64,000 bases of DNA from NCBI GenBank assembly GCA_026129465.1, contig JAHCIA010000001.1, forward strand, positions 1,311,964 through 1,375,963. Direction: 5' to 3'. The translations under genes and the position numbers were made by a program. Shown here in pieces: positions 16,462 to 24,703 of this stretch (position 1 is its first letter; the number at the start of each line of letters is the position of its first letter). Below the pieces are notes generated by a model that saw only the letters and a list, made by a program, of their open reading frames with translations, was not told the origin of the DNA and searched no databases. This DNA is from Flavobacteriales bacterium. Its GTDB lineage: Bacteria; Bacteroidota; Bacteroidia; Flavobacteriales_F; PHOS-HE28.

Positions 16462-17781
16462 GTGAGCAACGTGGGCACCGATCGCACCATCACCCCTTTC
16501 CGAACCGGCCTGCTGATCACCGTGGCGGCACTGGGCTATTTCGTGGACATCTACGACCTGGTGCTCTTCAATGTGGTGAAGCGCGAGAGCCTGGAATTCA
16601 TCCTGGGCGCGGGCCATCCGCAGCTGGTGGAGACGGGCATCAACCTCTTCAACTGGCAGATGCTGGGCATGCTCACGGGTGGCGTGCTCTGGGGCGTTTG
16701 GGGAGACAAGAAGGGGCGCATCACCGTGCTCTTCGGCAGCATCCTGCTCTACTCCATCGCCAACATCGCCAACGCCTTCACCTTCGATGTGACGAGCTAC
16801 GCCCTGGTGCGCTTCGTGGCCGGTGTGGGCCTGGCGGGCGAACTGGGCGCGGGCATCACCCTGATCACCGAGACCATGCCGCGCGAGAAACGCGGCTACG
16901 GCACCATGATCGTCGTGGTCTTCGGTGCGTTGGGCGCCGTGTTCGCCGCCGAGATCCACGCGCAGGGGCAGCAATTGCGCGGCGTGCTGCTGGCCATCAC
17001 CGGGCGGGAGTTCATGGACTGGCAGATCGCCTACATCGTGGGCGGCGCCATGGGGCTGGTGCTGCTGGCGCTGCGCCTGGGCACTTTCGAAAGCGGGCTC
17101 TTCACCAGGATGAAGGAGAAGATCGTGCGGCAGGGCGACATACGCCTGCTGTTCAACGATCGGGAACGCTTCCTGCGCTACCTCGGCTGCATCCTCATCG
17201 GCGTGCCCATCTGGTTCGTCATCGGCACGCTCGTGAACCTTTCGCAGGATGTGTTCGTGCCCGCGCTGGGCATCGACACCAGCGCGCTCGACGCCGACGG
17301 TCTGCGCCGCATCAACGGCACCGCCATCAAATACGCCTACATCGGCCTCAGCATCGGCGACCTGCTCAGCGCCTTGCTCAGCCAGCTCTGGCGCAGCCGC
17401 CGCAAGGTGATCCTGCTCTACCTCCTCCTCAACCTGGGGCTTACACTCTTCTTCCTCTTCGGCCTGAACGGCGCCTCCATCGCGCTCTACAACTGGACCT
17501 GCCTCGCATTGGGCATCGCCACCGGATACTGGGTGCTCTTCGTCACCGTGAGCAGCGAGCAGTTCGGCACGAACATCCGCGCCACCGCCGCCACCACCAC
17601 GCCCAACTTCGTGCGCGGCAGCGTGCTGCCGGTGACCCTCGCCTTCAAGTGGCTGGCCGTGCCCGTGGGCAGCATCACCAGCGCCCTGCTCGTGGGCCTG
17701 CTCTGCATCGGCGCCGCCCTGTGGGCCACGTTGCGCGCGCGGGAGACCTTCAGCCGCGACATGGACTTCGTGGAACATTGA
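16462..17781 (+). CDS. MFS transporter (metabolite:proton symporter-like)
   Basis: A 439-residue protein with about twelve hydrophobic segments and the major facilitator loop signature GVWGDKKGR between helices 2 and 3. Helix 1 contains GYFVDIYDLVLFNVV, and helix 4-5 reads RFVAGVGLAGELGAG, both typical of the sugar/organic-acid symporter branch. The start is a GTG (16462); no in-frame ATG is placed better before helix 1. It follows the bestrophin gene by 56 bp. Substrate not predictable. The 25-bp gap to the next gene carries a promoter-like TATTTTCG. Confidence 0.88.
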   Translation: MSNVGTDRTITPFRTGLLITVAALGYFVDIYDLVLFNVVKRESLEFILGAGHPQLVETGINLFNWQMLGMLTGGVLWGVWGDKKGRITVLFGSILLYSIANIANAFTFDVTSYALVRFVAGVGLAGELGAGITLITETMPREKRGYGTMIVVVFGALGAVFAAEIHAQGQQLRGVLLAITGREFMDWQIAYIVGGAMGLVLLALRLGTFESGLFTRMKEKIVRQGDIRLLFNDRERFLRYLGCILIGVPIWFVIGTLVNLSQDVFVPALGIDTSALDADGLRRINGTAIKYAYIGLSIGDLLSALLSQLWRSRRKVILLYLLLNLGLTLFFLFGLNGASIALYNWTCLALGIATGYWVLFVTVSSEQFGTNIRATAATTTPNFVRGSVLPVTLAFKWLAVPVGSITSALLVGLLCIGAALWATLRARETFSRDMDFVEH

Positions 17782-17794
17782 ACCGCCGCCGCGC

Positions 17795-17802
17795 TATTTT
17801 CG
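17795..17802 (+). promoter_or_regulatory. candidate -7 box (TATTTTCG) of the small lipoprotein gene
   Basis: Close to TAnnTTTG and 4 nt before ATG 17807, implying a nearly leaderless transcript. Confidence 0.35.
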
Positions 17803-17806
17803 CCTC

Positions 17807-18199
17807 ATGCTTCGCTTCACCTACGCCCTGGCCATCGCCGCCACCTTCCTTGCCTGCAAGAAGGAGGAGGACACCGTGACGGTGGGCTACTGGGCCAGAT
17901 GCGCCGGTTGCGAGATCACCTGGGCCCTCGCGGGCAGCACGCTCGGCACCGACAGCATCGGGGGCACGTTGGTGCGCAAGGAACATCCCGGCAAGGTGGG
18001 CGACCTGGCCACGCTGACCGCCCGCCCAACGGTGGTCACCGGCAATGGTGCAGGCACGGGCCTGGGCATCGCCATCCTGGTGAACGGCAGGCAGCAGGCC
18101 TTCGCCCACATGTGGCCCAACTTCCAAGGCGCCTTGGACAGCACCATCAGCGTGCAGGTGACCATTCCCAAGCTGGACCGCTACGGCGATCCGGAATAA
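17807..18199 (+). CDS. small lipoprotein, unknown function
   Basis: 130 residues with a lipoprotein signal (MLRFTYALAIAATFLACKKE, Cys17) typical of Bacteroidota lipoproteins in having a charged KKEED stretch after the Cys, which resembles the surface-export signal described for that phylum. The mature part is beta-rich and contains CAGC (two further Cys). TATTTTCG at 17795-17802 ends 4 nt before the start. No family recognised. Confidence 0.7.
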   Translation: MLRFTYALAIAATFLACKKEEDTVTVGYWARCAGCEITWALAGSTLGTDSIGGTLVRKEHPGKVGDLATLTARPTVVTGNGAGTGLGIAILVNGRQQAFAHMWPNFQGALDSTISVQVTIPKLDRYGDPE

Positions 18200-18237
18200 T
18201 GGGACGGGGGTAGCGGACGGCCCCCGATATTCGCACC

Positions 18238-20442
18238 ATGCTTCACATGCGATACATCTCCATGGTGGCGGGCCTGGCCCTGCTGATCCCCGCCACTTTC
18301 CTCCACGCACAGAAGACCCTCACCAACAGGGACATCTGGGCCGGTCCGTTGTTCTCCGCCGAATACGTGGGCGGCCTGGTCAGCATGAACGACGGGCTGC
18401 ACTACACCTCCCTGGAGGCCGATGGCGGGGAGGCGGTGGTCGCACGCTACGCGTACCGCACGGGCAGGAAAGTGGACGACATCCTGCGCGGAGGCGAACT
18501 TCTTCCACCAGGCGCCTCCGCGCCGATCGACATCGACGGCTACAGCTTCAGCGGCGATGAGAAGAAGGTGATGGTGGAAACGGGCTCCGAGCGCTTGTAC
18601 CGTTACAGCTACTTCGCCCACCACTATGTGTTCGATCGCGCCACGCGGAAATTGACACCGCTCTCCGATCCAAACGGCCCCAAGCAACGGCTGGCCACCT
18701 TCAGCCCCGACGGCAAGCGTGCCGCCTTCGTGCGCGAGAACGACCTCTACATCGTGGACCTGGCGACCATGAAGGAAACCCGCGTGACCACCGACGGCAT
18801 GTGGAACAAAGTGCTGAACGGCGCCACCGACTGGGTCTACGAGGAGGAATTCACGCTGGTGCAGGGCTACGCCTGGAGCCCCAAAGGCACCAAGCTGATC
18901 TTCCTGCGCAGCGACGAAAGCGAAGTCCGCGAGTTCAACATGGCCATGTACCAGGGCCAGCTCTATCCGCGTGACGTGCGCTTCAAGTACCCGAAGGCCG
19001 GTGAGGACAACAGCCGGGTGAGCCTGCATGTGTACGAGATCGGCAGCGGCATCACCTTCACCATCCCGCACGATGCGGAATACATCCCGCGCCTCGGGTT
19101 CACCGCGAACGACGACATGCCCTGGTTCATGCGCATGGACCGCCTGCAACGTGTGAAGGAGATCCTTACCGCCGACCTGTCCAAACGCATGCTGCCGCCG
19201 CCCACCACGGTGGTGTACCGCGAAACGAGCGCCACCTACGTGGAAGTGACCGACGACCTGCATTTCACCGCGGACGGCAAGGGTTTCGTGCTCTCCAGCG
19301 AGCGCGATGGCTGGAACCACGTGTACCATGTGCCCTTCGGTGGTCAGCCCCGGGCGCTCACCTCCGGCGCGTGGGACGTGGCCGAAGTGAAGGGCATCGA
19401 CGAGAAGGGGCGGCGCGTGATCTTCACCTCCAGCCAGGGCGGACCGGCGCAACAGGAGGTCCAGGCCGTGACGCTCGATGGGAAGAGGATCACTCGGCTC
19501 TCGCCCATGGGCGGTGTGAACGACGCGGAATTCAGCACGGGCTTCCGTTTTTTCATCAACACGCGCAGCACGGCGAACGATCCGCCGGTGATCACCCTGC
19601 ACGATGGCAACGGCCGCTTGGTGAGCACATTGAAGGACAATGAACGGCTGCGGCGCAACGTGGCCGAATATGGCCTGATGCCCAAGGAGTTCTTCTCCTT
19701 CACCACCGAAGCGGGCGTTACGCTGAACGGCTGGATGATCAAGCCCAGGGGATTCCAGAGCCGCGAACGCTACCCGGTGTTCATGACGCAGTACAGCGGA
19801 CCCAACAGCAACCAGGTGCAGGACGTGTTCGGCGGCCGCAACCACTTGTGGTATTCCCTGCTGGCGCACAAGGGCTACCTCGTGGTGTGTGTGGACGGGC
19901 GCGGCACCGGCCGGCGCGGGCGCGAATTCCGGCACATGACCTATGGGCAGCTCGGCAAGTACGAGACCGAGGACCAGATCGCCGCGGCGCGCTGGCTGAC
20001 GCAACAACCCTGGGTGGACGCGGAACGCATCGGGATCCAGGGCTGGAGCTACGGCGGCTACATGAGCAGCCTGTGCATCACCAAGGGCGCCGACCTCTTC
20101 AAGGCCGCCATCGCCGTGGCCCCCGTGAGCAACTGGCGCTACTACGACACCATCTACACCGAGCGCTACATGGGCCTGCCCAATGACAATGCCTCCGGTT
20201 ACGACGACAACAGCCCCATCAACCACGTGGACAAACTGCGCGGCAAATACCTGCTCATCCACGGCATGGCCGACGACAACGTGCACTTCCAGAACGCCGC
20301 CGAAATGGTCAACGCGCTGGTGAAGGCCAACAAGCAGTTCGACCAGTTCGCCTACCCGGACCGCAACCACGGCATCTACGGCGGCACCACGCGCCTGCAC
20401 CTGTATGAGCTGATGACCGAATGGCTGGAACGCAACCTCTGA
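18238..20442 (+). CDS. S9 family peptidase, dipeptidyl peptidase IV type
   Basis: A 734-residue exported serine peptidase. The signal peptide (MRYISMVAGLALLIPATFLHAQ) is followed by the DPP IV-type beta-propeller (about residues 60-490, with LATFSPDGKRAAFVRENDLY and the WVYEEEF substrate-binding motif whose Glu pair binds the free N-terminus) and the C-terminal alpha/beta hydrolase. The catalytic triad is visible: Ser604 in GWSYGGY, Asp679 or 680 in HGMADDNVHF and His711 in DRNHGIYGG. Expected to remove X-Pro dipeptides in the periplasm. GATATTCG (18226-18233) lies 4 nt before the start. Confidence 0.95.
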   Translation: MLHMRYISMVAGLALLIPATFLHAQKTLTNRDIWAGPLFSAEYVGGLVSMNDGLHYTSLEADGGEAVVARYAYRTGRKVDDILRGGELLPPGASAPIDIDGYSFSGDEKKVMVETGSERLYRYSYFAHHYVFDRATRKLTPLSDPNGPKQRLATFSPDGKRAAFVRENDLYIVDLATMKETRVTTDGMWNKVLNGATDWVYEEEFTLVQGYAWSPKGTKLIFLRSDESEVREFNMAMYQGQLYPRDVRFKYPKAGEDNSRVSLHVYEIGSGITFTIPHDAEYIPRLGFTANDDMPWFMRMDRLQRVKEILTADLSKRMLPPPTTVVYRETSATYVEVTDDLHFTADGKGFVLSSERDGWNHVYHVPFGGQPRALTSGAWDVAEVKGIDEKGRRVIFTSSQGGPAQQEVQAVTLDGKRITRLSPMGGVNDAEFSTGFRFFINTRSTANDPPVITLHDGNGRLVSTLKDNERLRRNVAEYGLMPKEFFSFTTEAGVTLNGWMIKPRGFQSRERYPVFMTQYSGPNSNQVQDVFGGRNHLWYSLLAHKGYLVVCVDGRGTGRRGREFRHMTYGQLGKYETEDQIAAARWLTQQPWVDAERIGIQGWSYGGYMSSLCITKGADLFKAAIAVAPVSNWRYYDTIYTERYMGLPNDNASGYDDNSPINHVDKLRGKYLLIHGMADDNVHFQNAAEMVNALVKANKQFDQFAYPDRNHGIYGGTTRLHLYELMTEWLERNL

Positions 20443-20476
20443 TCGCGCGCGAAACATCCGAACGAAACGCCGCCTC

Positions 20477-20484
20477 TATATTTC
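20477..20484 (+). promoter_or_regulatory. candidate -7 box (TATATTTC) of the deoxyhypusine-synthase-like gene
   Basis: TATATTTC then G, seven of eight matches to TAnnTTTG, 25 nt before ATG 20510 in the 67-bp gap after the peptidase gene. Confidence 0.4.
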
Positions 20485-20509
20485 GCCCCCGCCGAAGCCC
20501 GCCAAGAAG

Positions 20510-21484
20510 ATGAGCCAACGACCGATCAGTGATTTCATCGAGAAGTACTACCTGCACTTCAACGCCGCCGCGCTGGTGGATGCCGCGAAGGGCTACAAGG
20601 AACATCTGGGCCAGGGCCGCAAGATGATGATCACCCTGGCCGGCGCCATGAGCACCGGCGAACTCGGAAAGATCCTGGCCGAGATGATCCGCCAGGGCAA
20701 GGTGGACATCATCAGCTGCACCGGTGCGAACCTGGAGGAGGACGTGATGAACCTGGTGGCACACGACCACTATGAGCGCATCCCCAACTACCGCGACCTC
20801 ACCCCCGAGCAGGAGCGTGCGTTACTGGACCGCGGTATGAACCGCGTGACCGACACCTGCATCCCCGAGCATGAGGCCTTCCGACGCCTGGAGAAGCACG
20901 TGACCGACCTGTGGACCGCCGACGACAAGAGCGGCAACAGACGTTTTCCGCATGAGTACTTCTACGCCATGATCAACAGTGGCGTGTTGCAGCAGTATTA
21001 CCAGATCGATCCCAAGGACAGTTGGATGGTGGCCGCCGCCGAACGGAACCTGCCGATCATCTGCCCCGGTTGGGAGGACAGCACCTTGGGCAACATCTTC
21101 GCTGGGCATTGCATCAGCGGCGACTGCAAGCCGGGCATGATGAAGAGCGGCATCGAATACATGATGTTCCTGGCGGAATGGTACACCAACAACTGCGGCG
21201 AGGACGGCATCGGCTTCTTCCAGATCGGGGGTGGCATCGCCGGCGATTTCCCCATCTGCGTGGTGCCCATGCTGCACCAGGACCTGCAGCGGGACGGCAT
21301 CCCCTTCTGGAGCTACTTCTGCCAGATCAGCGACAGCACCACCAGCTACGGCAGTTACAGCGGCGCCGTGCCCAACGAGAAGATCACCTGGGGCAAGCTC
21401 GACATCGGCACGCCGAAATTCATCATCGAAAGTGACGCCACCATCGTCGCGCCCCTCATATTTGCGTACGTCCTCGACATGTGA
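20510..21484 (+). CDS. deoxyhypusine synthase family protein
   Basis: A 324-residue member of the deoxyhypusine synthase family. NAD-binding and spermidine-binding segments are recognisable (TLAGAMSTGELGKILAEMIRQGKVD; TGANLEEDV; FFQIGGGIAGDFPICVVPM), and the lysine that forms the enzyme-imine intermediate in eukaryotic enzymes corresponds to Lys296 in KITWGKLD. Bacteria lack eIF5A, so bacterial homologues are thought to transfer the aminobutyl group to a small polyamine acceptor (homospermidine or spermidine-type synthesis) rather than to a protein. An agmatinase-family gene is present at 49.8 kb. The downstream acidic protein gene begins 10 bp after the stop. Confidence 0.93.
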   Translation: MSQRPISDFIEKYYLHFNAAALVDAAKGYKEHLGQGRKMMITLAGAMSTGELGKILAEMIRQGKVDIISCTGANLEEDVMNLVAHDHYERIPNYRDLTPEQERALLDRGMNRVTDTCIPEHEAFRRLEKHVTDLWTADDKSGNRRFPHEYFYAMINSGVLQQYYQIDPKDSWMVAAAERNLPIICPGWEDSTLGNIFAGHCISGDCKPGMMKSGIEYMMFLAEWYTNNCGEDGIGFFQIGGGIAGDFPICVVPMLHQDLQRDGIPFWSYFCQISDSTTSYGSYSGAVPNEKITWGKLDIGTPKFIIESDATIVAPLIFAYVLDM

Positions 21485-21494
21485 ACCGCACCGC

Positions 21495-21902
21495 ATGCAG
21501 CGCCTGATCCGATCCTTCAACACCTTGACCGACGAGCTCAAGGAGACCCTGCAGGAACAATATCCTGACGGGATCGACGCCACGCACATCAAGACCATCC
21601 CCACCGCCAAGGGCGAGATCCTGCGGGTGATCGAGTTGCGCACGCCCGAAGCCCTCTATCTGATCAAGATCAACGCCGAGAGCCGTGCGGAGATCGATGA
21701 GTTCCTGGACCAGGAGGAAAGCGGTGGCGACAGCGAAGCCGACCTGGACGAAAGCACGGCCGACATCGAGACCGATGATGTGGATACCGCTGATGACGAC
21801 ACGGATGACGTGGATGACGATGGCGGTGATGACGAGGATGACGCGGACGAGGACGACGCCGGTGACACGGACGCGGATGAGGACGATGACGACCGGGATT
21901 GA
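21495..21902 (+). CDS. small protein with extremely acidic C-terminal tail
   Basis: 135 residues starting at ATG 21495. The first ~75 residues are ordinary, mixed alpha/beta (MQRLIRSFNTLTDELKETLQ... DATHIKTIPTAKGEILRVIELRT). From about residue 80 on, the chain is almost only Asp, Glu, Thr, Ala and Gly, with runs of three to five Asp. The DNA there is a low-complexity GATGAC-type series. The N-terminal part resembles small Bacteroidota proteins of unknown function found near this enzyme, but I cannot name the family. Co-directional with the deoxyhypusine-synthase-like gene, 10 bp apart, so probably one operon. Confidence 0.65.
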   Translation: MQRLIRSFNTLTDELKETLQEQYPDGIDATHIKTIPTAKGEILRVIELRTPEALYLIKINAESRAEIDEFLDQEESGGDSEADLDESTADIETDDVDTADDDTDDVDDDGGDDEDDADEDDAGDTDADEDDDDRD

Positions 21903-21976
21903 TCCCGGAAGGCCGTCAACCGGCACTTGCTGATATCCACAAGCCCGGCCCGCGATCCCATGATCGCGGGCCGAGC

Positions 21977-21983
21977 TACTTTG
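21977..21983 (+). promoter_or_regulatory. candidate -7 box (TACTTTG) of the VOC gene
   Basis: TACTTTG lies 19 nt before ATG 22003 in the 100-bp intergenic gap; one base shorter than the TAnnTTTG consensus spacing. Confidence 0.35.
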
Positions 21984-22002
21984 GTGGCACATCCAACAAA
22001 CC

Positions 22003-22419
22003 ATGGACGGCCGCTTCCACCTCGCCATCGCCACCACCGACCTGAAACGCATGAAGGCCTTTTATGGCAGCTTCCTCGGCCTGAAGGAGGGACGAAGCGC
22101 CGCCACCTGGGTGGACTACGACTTCTTCGGGCACCAACTCACCATCCAGGAGGTGCCCCTTACCTACCGCACGGCGCGGGTGTACAATCCGCAGAGCAGC
22201 GTGCCCAGCAACCATTGGGGCGTGGTGCTCAACATCGCCGATTGGCGGCGCTTGCGCGACAAGGTGAAGAAGCTGGGCATCGCCTTCCTGATCGAGCCCA
22301 ACACGGTGATGAAGGGTGAAGTGGGCGAACAGCGCAGCCTCTTCATCGAGGATCCCGATGGCAACGCCATCGAGTTCAAGGCGATGCTGGAGGAGGGGAA
22401 TCTGTTCAAGAAAGGCTAG
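22003..22419 (+). CDS. VOC family (glyoxalase/bleomycin resistance-like) protein
   Basis: A 138-residue vicinal oxygen chelate protein with two beta-alpha-beta-beta-beta modules: FHLAIATTDLKRMKAFYGSFLGLKEG at the N-terminus and the second module ending in RSLFIEDPDGNAIEFKAM. Candidate metal ligands are His in FHLAIA, His in the N-terminal half (NHWGVVLNI) and Glu in IEFK. The family includes lyases, dioxygenases and resistance proteins; the substrate cannot be told. The gene is convergent with the next one, and a long hairpin separates them. Confidence 0.85.
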   Translation: MDGRFHLAIATTDLKRMKAFYGSFLGLKEGRSAATWVDYDFFGHQLTIQEVPLTYRTARVYNPQSSVPSNHWGVVLNIADWRRLRDKVKKLGIAFLIEPNTVMKGEVGEQRSLFIEDPDGNAIEFKAMLEEGNLFKKG

Positions 22420-22420
22420 A

Positions 22421-22492
22421 CCAGAACGACGAAGGCACCTGCCTGCCGGTAGGCGGGCCCTCACCGGGCGCCTTCCACTTCGTCGTATCCTG
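22421..22492. terminator. long hairpin between convergent genes, likely bidirectional terminator
   Basis: ACGACGAAG (22426-22434) pairs with CTTCGTCGT (22478-22486), extended outside by CCAG (22421-22424) and CTGG (22489-22492), and an inner palindrome GCCTGCCGG/AGGCGGGC fills the loop. The position between two convergent stop codons fits a bidirectional terminator, although there is no clear U-run. Confidence 0.55.
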
Positions 22493-22496
22493 GAAC

Positions 22497-22895
22497 TCAG
22501 GGATAGTCCCTCCGGGCCACCACATCACCAAGGTCGTTGTACTGCTCGCCCTTGGTGAGGATGCCGTTGTCATAACTCAACATGCCCAGGGGCTTGTCGG
22601 CCGCCGTGCGGAACTCCCACACCCCCTGGCGCTTGCCGTTGCGGAAGTTGGCGCGGGTGAGCAGGGCACCGGTATCCGTGTACTGCTTCCATAGACCATC
22701 GAGCCTGCCGTTGCGGTAGCTGCCCATCTCCTTCATCCTCCCGTTCTCGTGGTAGGTGATGAAGTGGATGCGGTCACCGGCCCGGTAGGCGGTACTCTTC
22801 AAAGTGCCGTCCGGCCAGTGCTCCTGGCCCAGCAACATTTGGGCCTGCGTGGCAGCGGCCAGCAATAGCGCGAGGGTGAGAAGGAGGATACGCAT
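22497..22895 (-). CDS. secreted MORN-like repeat protein
   Basis: 132 residues: signal peptide MRILLLTLALLLAAATQAQ, then four to five imperfect repeats of the MORN-variant type (HWPDGTLKSTAYRAGDR, YHENGRMKEMGSYRNGRLDG, YTDTGALLTRANFRNGKRQG, YDNGILTKGEQYNDLGD). Such proteins are exported beta-ladder repeats common in Bacteroidota; the cytoplasmic relatives have been called YwqK-like antitoxins, but here the signal peptide argues for an envelope role. Start 22895 is supported by the signal peptide and by TATCTTTG (22936-22929), a perfect -7 match, 33 nt upstream. Confidence 0.75.
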   Translation of the reverse strand: MRILLLTLALLLAAATQAQMLLGQEHWPDGTLKSTAYRAGDRIHFITYHENGRMKEMGSYRNGRLDGLWKQYTDTGALLTRANFRNGKRQGVWEFRTAADKPLGMLSYDNGILTKGEQYNDLGDVVARRDYP

Positions 22896-22928
22896 GGTGA
22901 ACGGGGCTTCTTTGGAACGTTGAACGCC

Positions 22929-22936
22929 CAAAGATA
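22929..22936 (-). promoter_or_regulatory. -7 box (TATCTTTG) of the MORN-like gene
   Basis: Minus-strand TATCTTTG is a perfect match to TAnnTTTG, in an AT-richer intergenic stretch, 33 nt before start 22895. Confidence 0.5.
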
Positions 22937-23025
22937 AGACAAGGTTCACCGGTGGTTAACATTGGCATAACATTGAAAAGATGAACGGGTGAAGGTTCAT
23001 TTCTTCAGTAGAGGCTAGGAGTTTC

Positions 23026-23126
23026 GAGTAGCGAGTGATGAGTGGCGAGTGGGGCGCCCCAGAATGACCGTAGGCGCACCACTCGCCACTCGGCGGGCGT
23101 GCCCTGTGTACAGCCACTCGCTACTC
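23026..23126. repeat. nested inverted repeat built from GAGT(A/G)GCGAGTG units
   Basis: Two tandem units on the left, GAGTAGCGAGTG (23026-23037) and GAGTGGCGAGTG (23040-23051), face their exact reverse complements on the right, CACTCGCCACTC (23080-23091) and CACTCGCTACTC (23115-23126). The arms are nested (outer with outer, inner with inner), so transcripts from either strand could form a long two-stage hairpin. It lies downstream of the T9SS gene at 23163-24701 and may act as its terminator. Confidence 0.65.
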
Positions 23127-23134
23127 GCTACTAA

Positions 23135-23161
23135 AACGCCAGCCTCCCCTGCTGCTCCATG
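23135..23161. repeat. 27-bp direct repeat, left copy
   Basis: Identical over 27 bp to 25913-25939 in the same orientation. Read on the minus strand it would encode the same last residues as the XRE/S24 gene (Met-Glu-Gln-Gln-Gly-Arg-Leu-Ala-Phe) followed by TAG. It begins 2 bp after the stop codon of the T9SS gene. Together the two copies bracket a two-gene segment. Confidence 0.8.
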
Positions 23162-23162
23162 T

Positions 23163-24701
23163 CTACTCCTTGATCCAGCGCCCCGCGTCGACAGGGACGC
23201 CAGTTGGATCCAGCACACGGTAGAGGTACATTCCCGAAGACAGATGCCGGGCATCCACTTGGGCCACGCTTTGGTTGATGGGATATTCGGCCACTTCCCG
23301 ACCTTGGGCATCATAAAGCAGCAAGCGTCCGCGACGAAGCACCGGTCCATTCAACAGCAGCGTGAATCCGTCCGAGCCAGGATTCGGATACAACTGCGAC
23401 TCCCCGTACACGGGATGTTCCCCAAGGCCCGTGTAGCACTGGTCGGGACCCAGTTTCATGATCCAGCCCCGGGGCTGCTCCATGGTGTTCAGATCGCGGC
23501 GTGAACCCATGAGCAAGGCACCACCATCGCTGGCTGCTTTGATGCGCATGAGGTAATAGTAGGCATTGTCCTCGAAGCCGTCCAGCAGGAACTCGCATTC
23601 CACATTGAGCAAGGTGTCCAAGCGATAGACCCTTACACGGGAAGGGGCCACACCAACTTCATAGTTGGGTGGACCGGTAAAGAAATTCTCGATCCTCGCA
23701 AATAGCAGCTTGCCATCGGGCGTCAGATCATGACCTTGTATACCCGCAGGCCCTTCTTGAAAGAACGCTCCGCTGGGCAAGAACATGCCCGCATATGCAC
23801 CATCTGGAGCCAATCGTATCAATGCGGCTCGCATACCCGATGAAATAGGGTTATACCTGCCAGACGAAATGATCGTGTCCCCCTCCAAGAGGGTCATGTA
23901 CATGCAATCCTTCAATACGCTGTCAGGTGGCACCAAATTCCCTGTTCCACTCAAGGAGGTCATCGCGAAGCCACCCACAACATTGAAGTTGTCATCGAAC
24001 CGGAGATACTTCGCGAACCCACTTGGACCGATGTCTGGGCCCCCTCCTTCAATCGAGGCCAATACGGTACCATCCACAGAGAGTGCATGGTGGCCGATCC
24101 TGATACCCGGCCCGCTGCCTTGAACGCTCGCTTGGAATTCGGGTCCATCCGAGTCTATTCTCACCAACAATAATCGATTGGGGACGGTACTTCCTTCCAC
24201 CACCAATCCCCCTGCGACATACAATTCACCGCCATCCAACAAAGAGACGTTCCTGATCCATATCCTTTCGCTGTCATCATCCAAGACAAAACTTGTTGCA
24301 CCGAGCAAAGCGCCATCCAGGCCCAGGGTGTACCGGGTGATGTCATAGGCGGAAAGAGTTGGATGGTACCAGGTCATTGCCAAAGCCGTCAACTTGTCAT
24401 CCGCGTGCTGAACGAGTTGCGGCACCCAAACGGACCTGTCCATACCGCTCGTCAACTCTGACAGACCTTCTTGACCGCCTGTCTCAGAAACGCCAACTAC
24501 CCATGTACGGGTGATCGGTGCGCCTAAGAACATGTTGGAAGTATGGGATACCAAAGAGAGCACGAACCTTCCACTCGGCAATTCCAAAGCGTCATAGACC
24601 GCCACCTTCGACGGTACTGGATCGAAAATCAGCGACCATTCCCCTTGGGCGTGGAGCCACAACGGGTGGAGGCCCAACAACATGCAAACTGGCCACCTCA
24701 T
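23163..24701 (-). CDS. secreted protein with T9SS type A sorting domain
   Basis: 512 residues: signal peptide MRWPVCMLLGLHPLWLHAQ, then a long beta-rich region without recognised family (possible beta-propeller, with recurrent GxLL, DGxxL and ARIEN elements), and a C-terminal type A sorting domain (YPNPGSDGFTLLLNG, then LLLYDAQGREV, SGMYLYRVLD, WIKE). Expected to be exported through T9SS and attached to the surface. Start ATG 24701 is 2 nt after the stop of the lipoprotein gene upstream, so the two form an operon. GC content is visibly lower than in neighbouring genes (about 50% by eye), which fits acquisition with its partner. Confidence 0.8.
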   Translation of the reverse strand: MRWPVCMLLGLHPLWLHAQGEWSLIFDPVPSKVAVYDALELPSGRFVLSLVSHTSNMFLGAPITRTWVVGVSETGGQEGLSELTSGMDRSVWVPQLVQHADDKLTALAMTWYHPTLSAYDITRYTLGLDGALLGATSFVLDDDSERIWIRNVSLLDGGELYVAGGLVVEGSTVPNRLLLVRIDSDGPEFQASVQGSGPGIRIGHHALSVDGTVLASIEGGGPDIGPSGFAKYLRFDDNFNVVGGFAMTSLSGTGNLVPPDSVLKDCMYMTLLEGDTIISSGRYNPISSGMRAALIRLAPDGAYAGMFLPSGAFFQEGPAGIQGHDLTPDGKLLFARIENFFTGPPNYEVGVAPSRVRVYRLDTLLNVECEFLLDGFEDNAYYYLMRIKAASDGGALLMGSRRDLNTMEQPRGWIMKLGPDQCYTGLGEHPVYGESQLYPNPGSDGFTLLLNGPVLRRGRLLLYDAQGREVAEYPINQSVAQVDARHLSSGMYLYRVLDPTGVPVDAGRWIKE

Positions 24702-24703
24702 GA

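Noticed and set aside
18181..20457. Long minus-strand open frame (758 codons) opposite the S9 peptidase gene
   Set aside because: Fully antisense to a gene with an intact catalytic triad; the translation is His/Val/Gly-rich shadow sequence typical of GC-rich coding DNA.
22421..23126. CRISPR array
   Set aside because: Repeats here are palindromic hairpin arms and not regularly spaced direct repeats with unique spacers.
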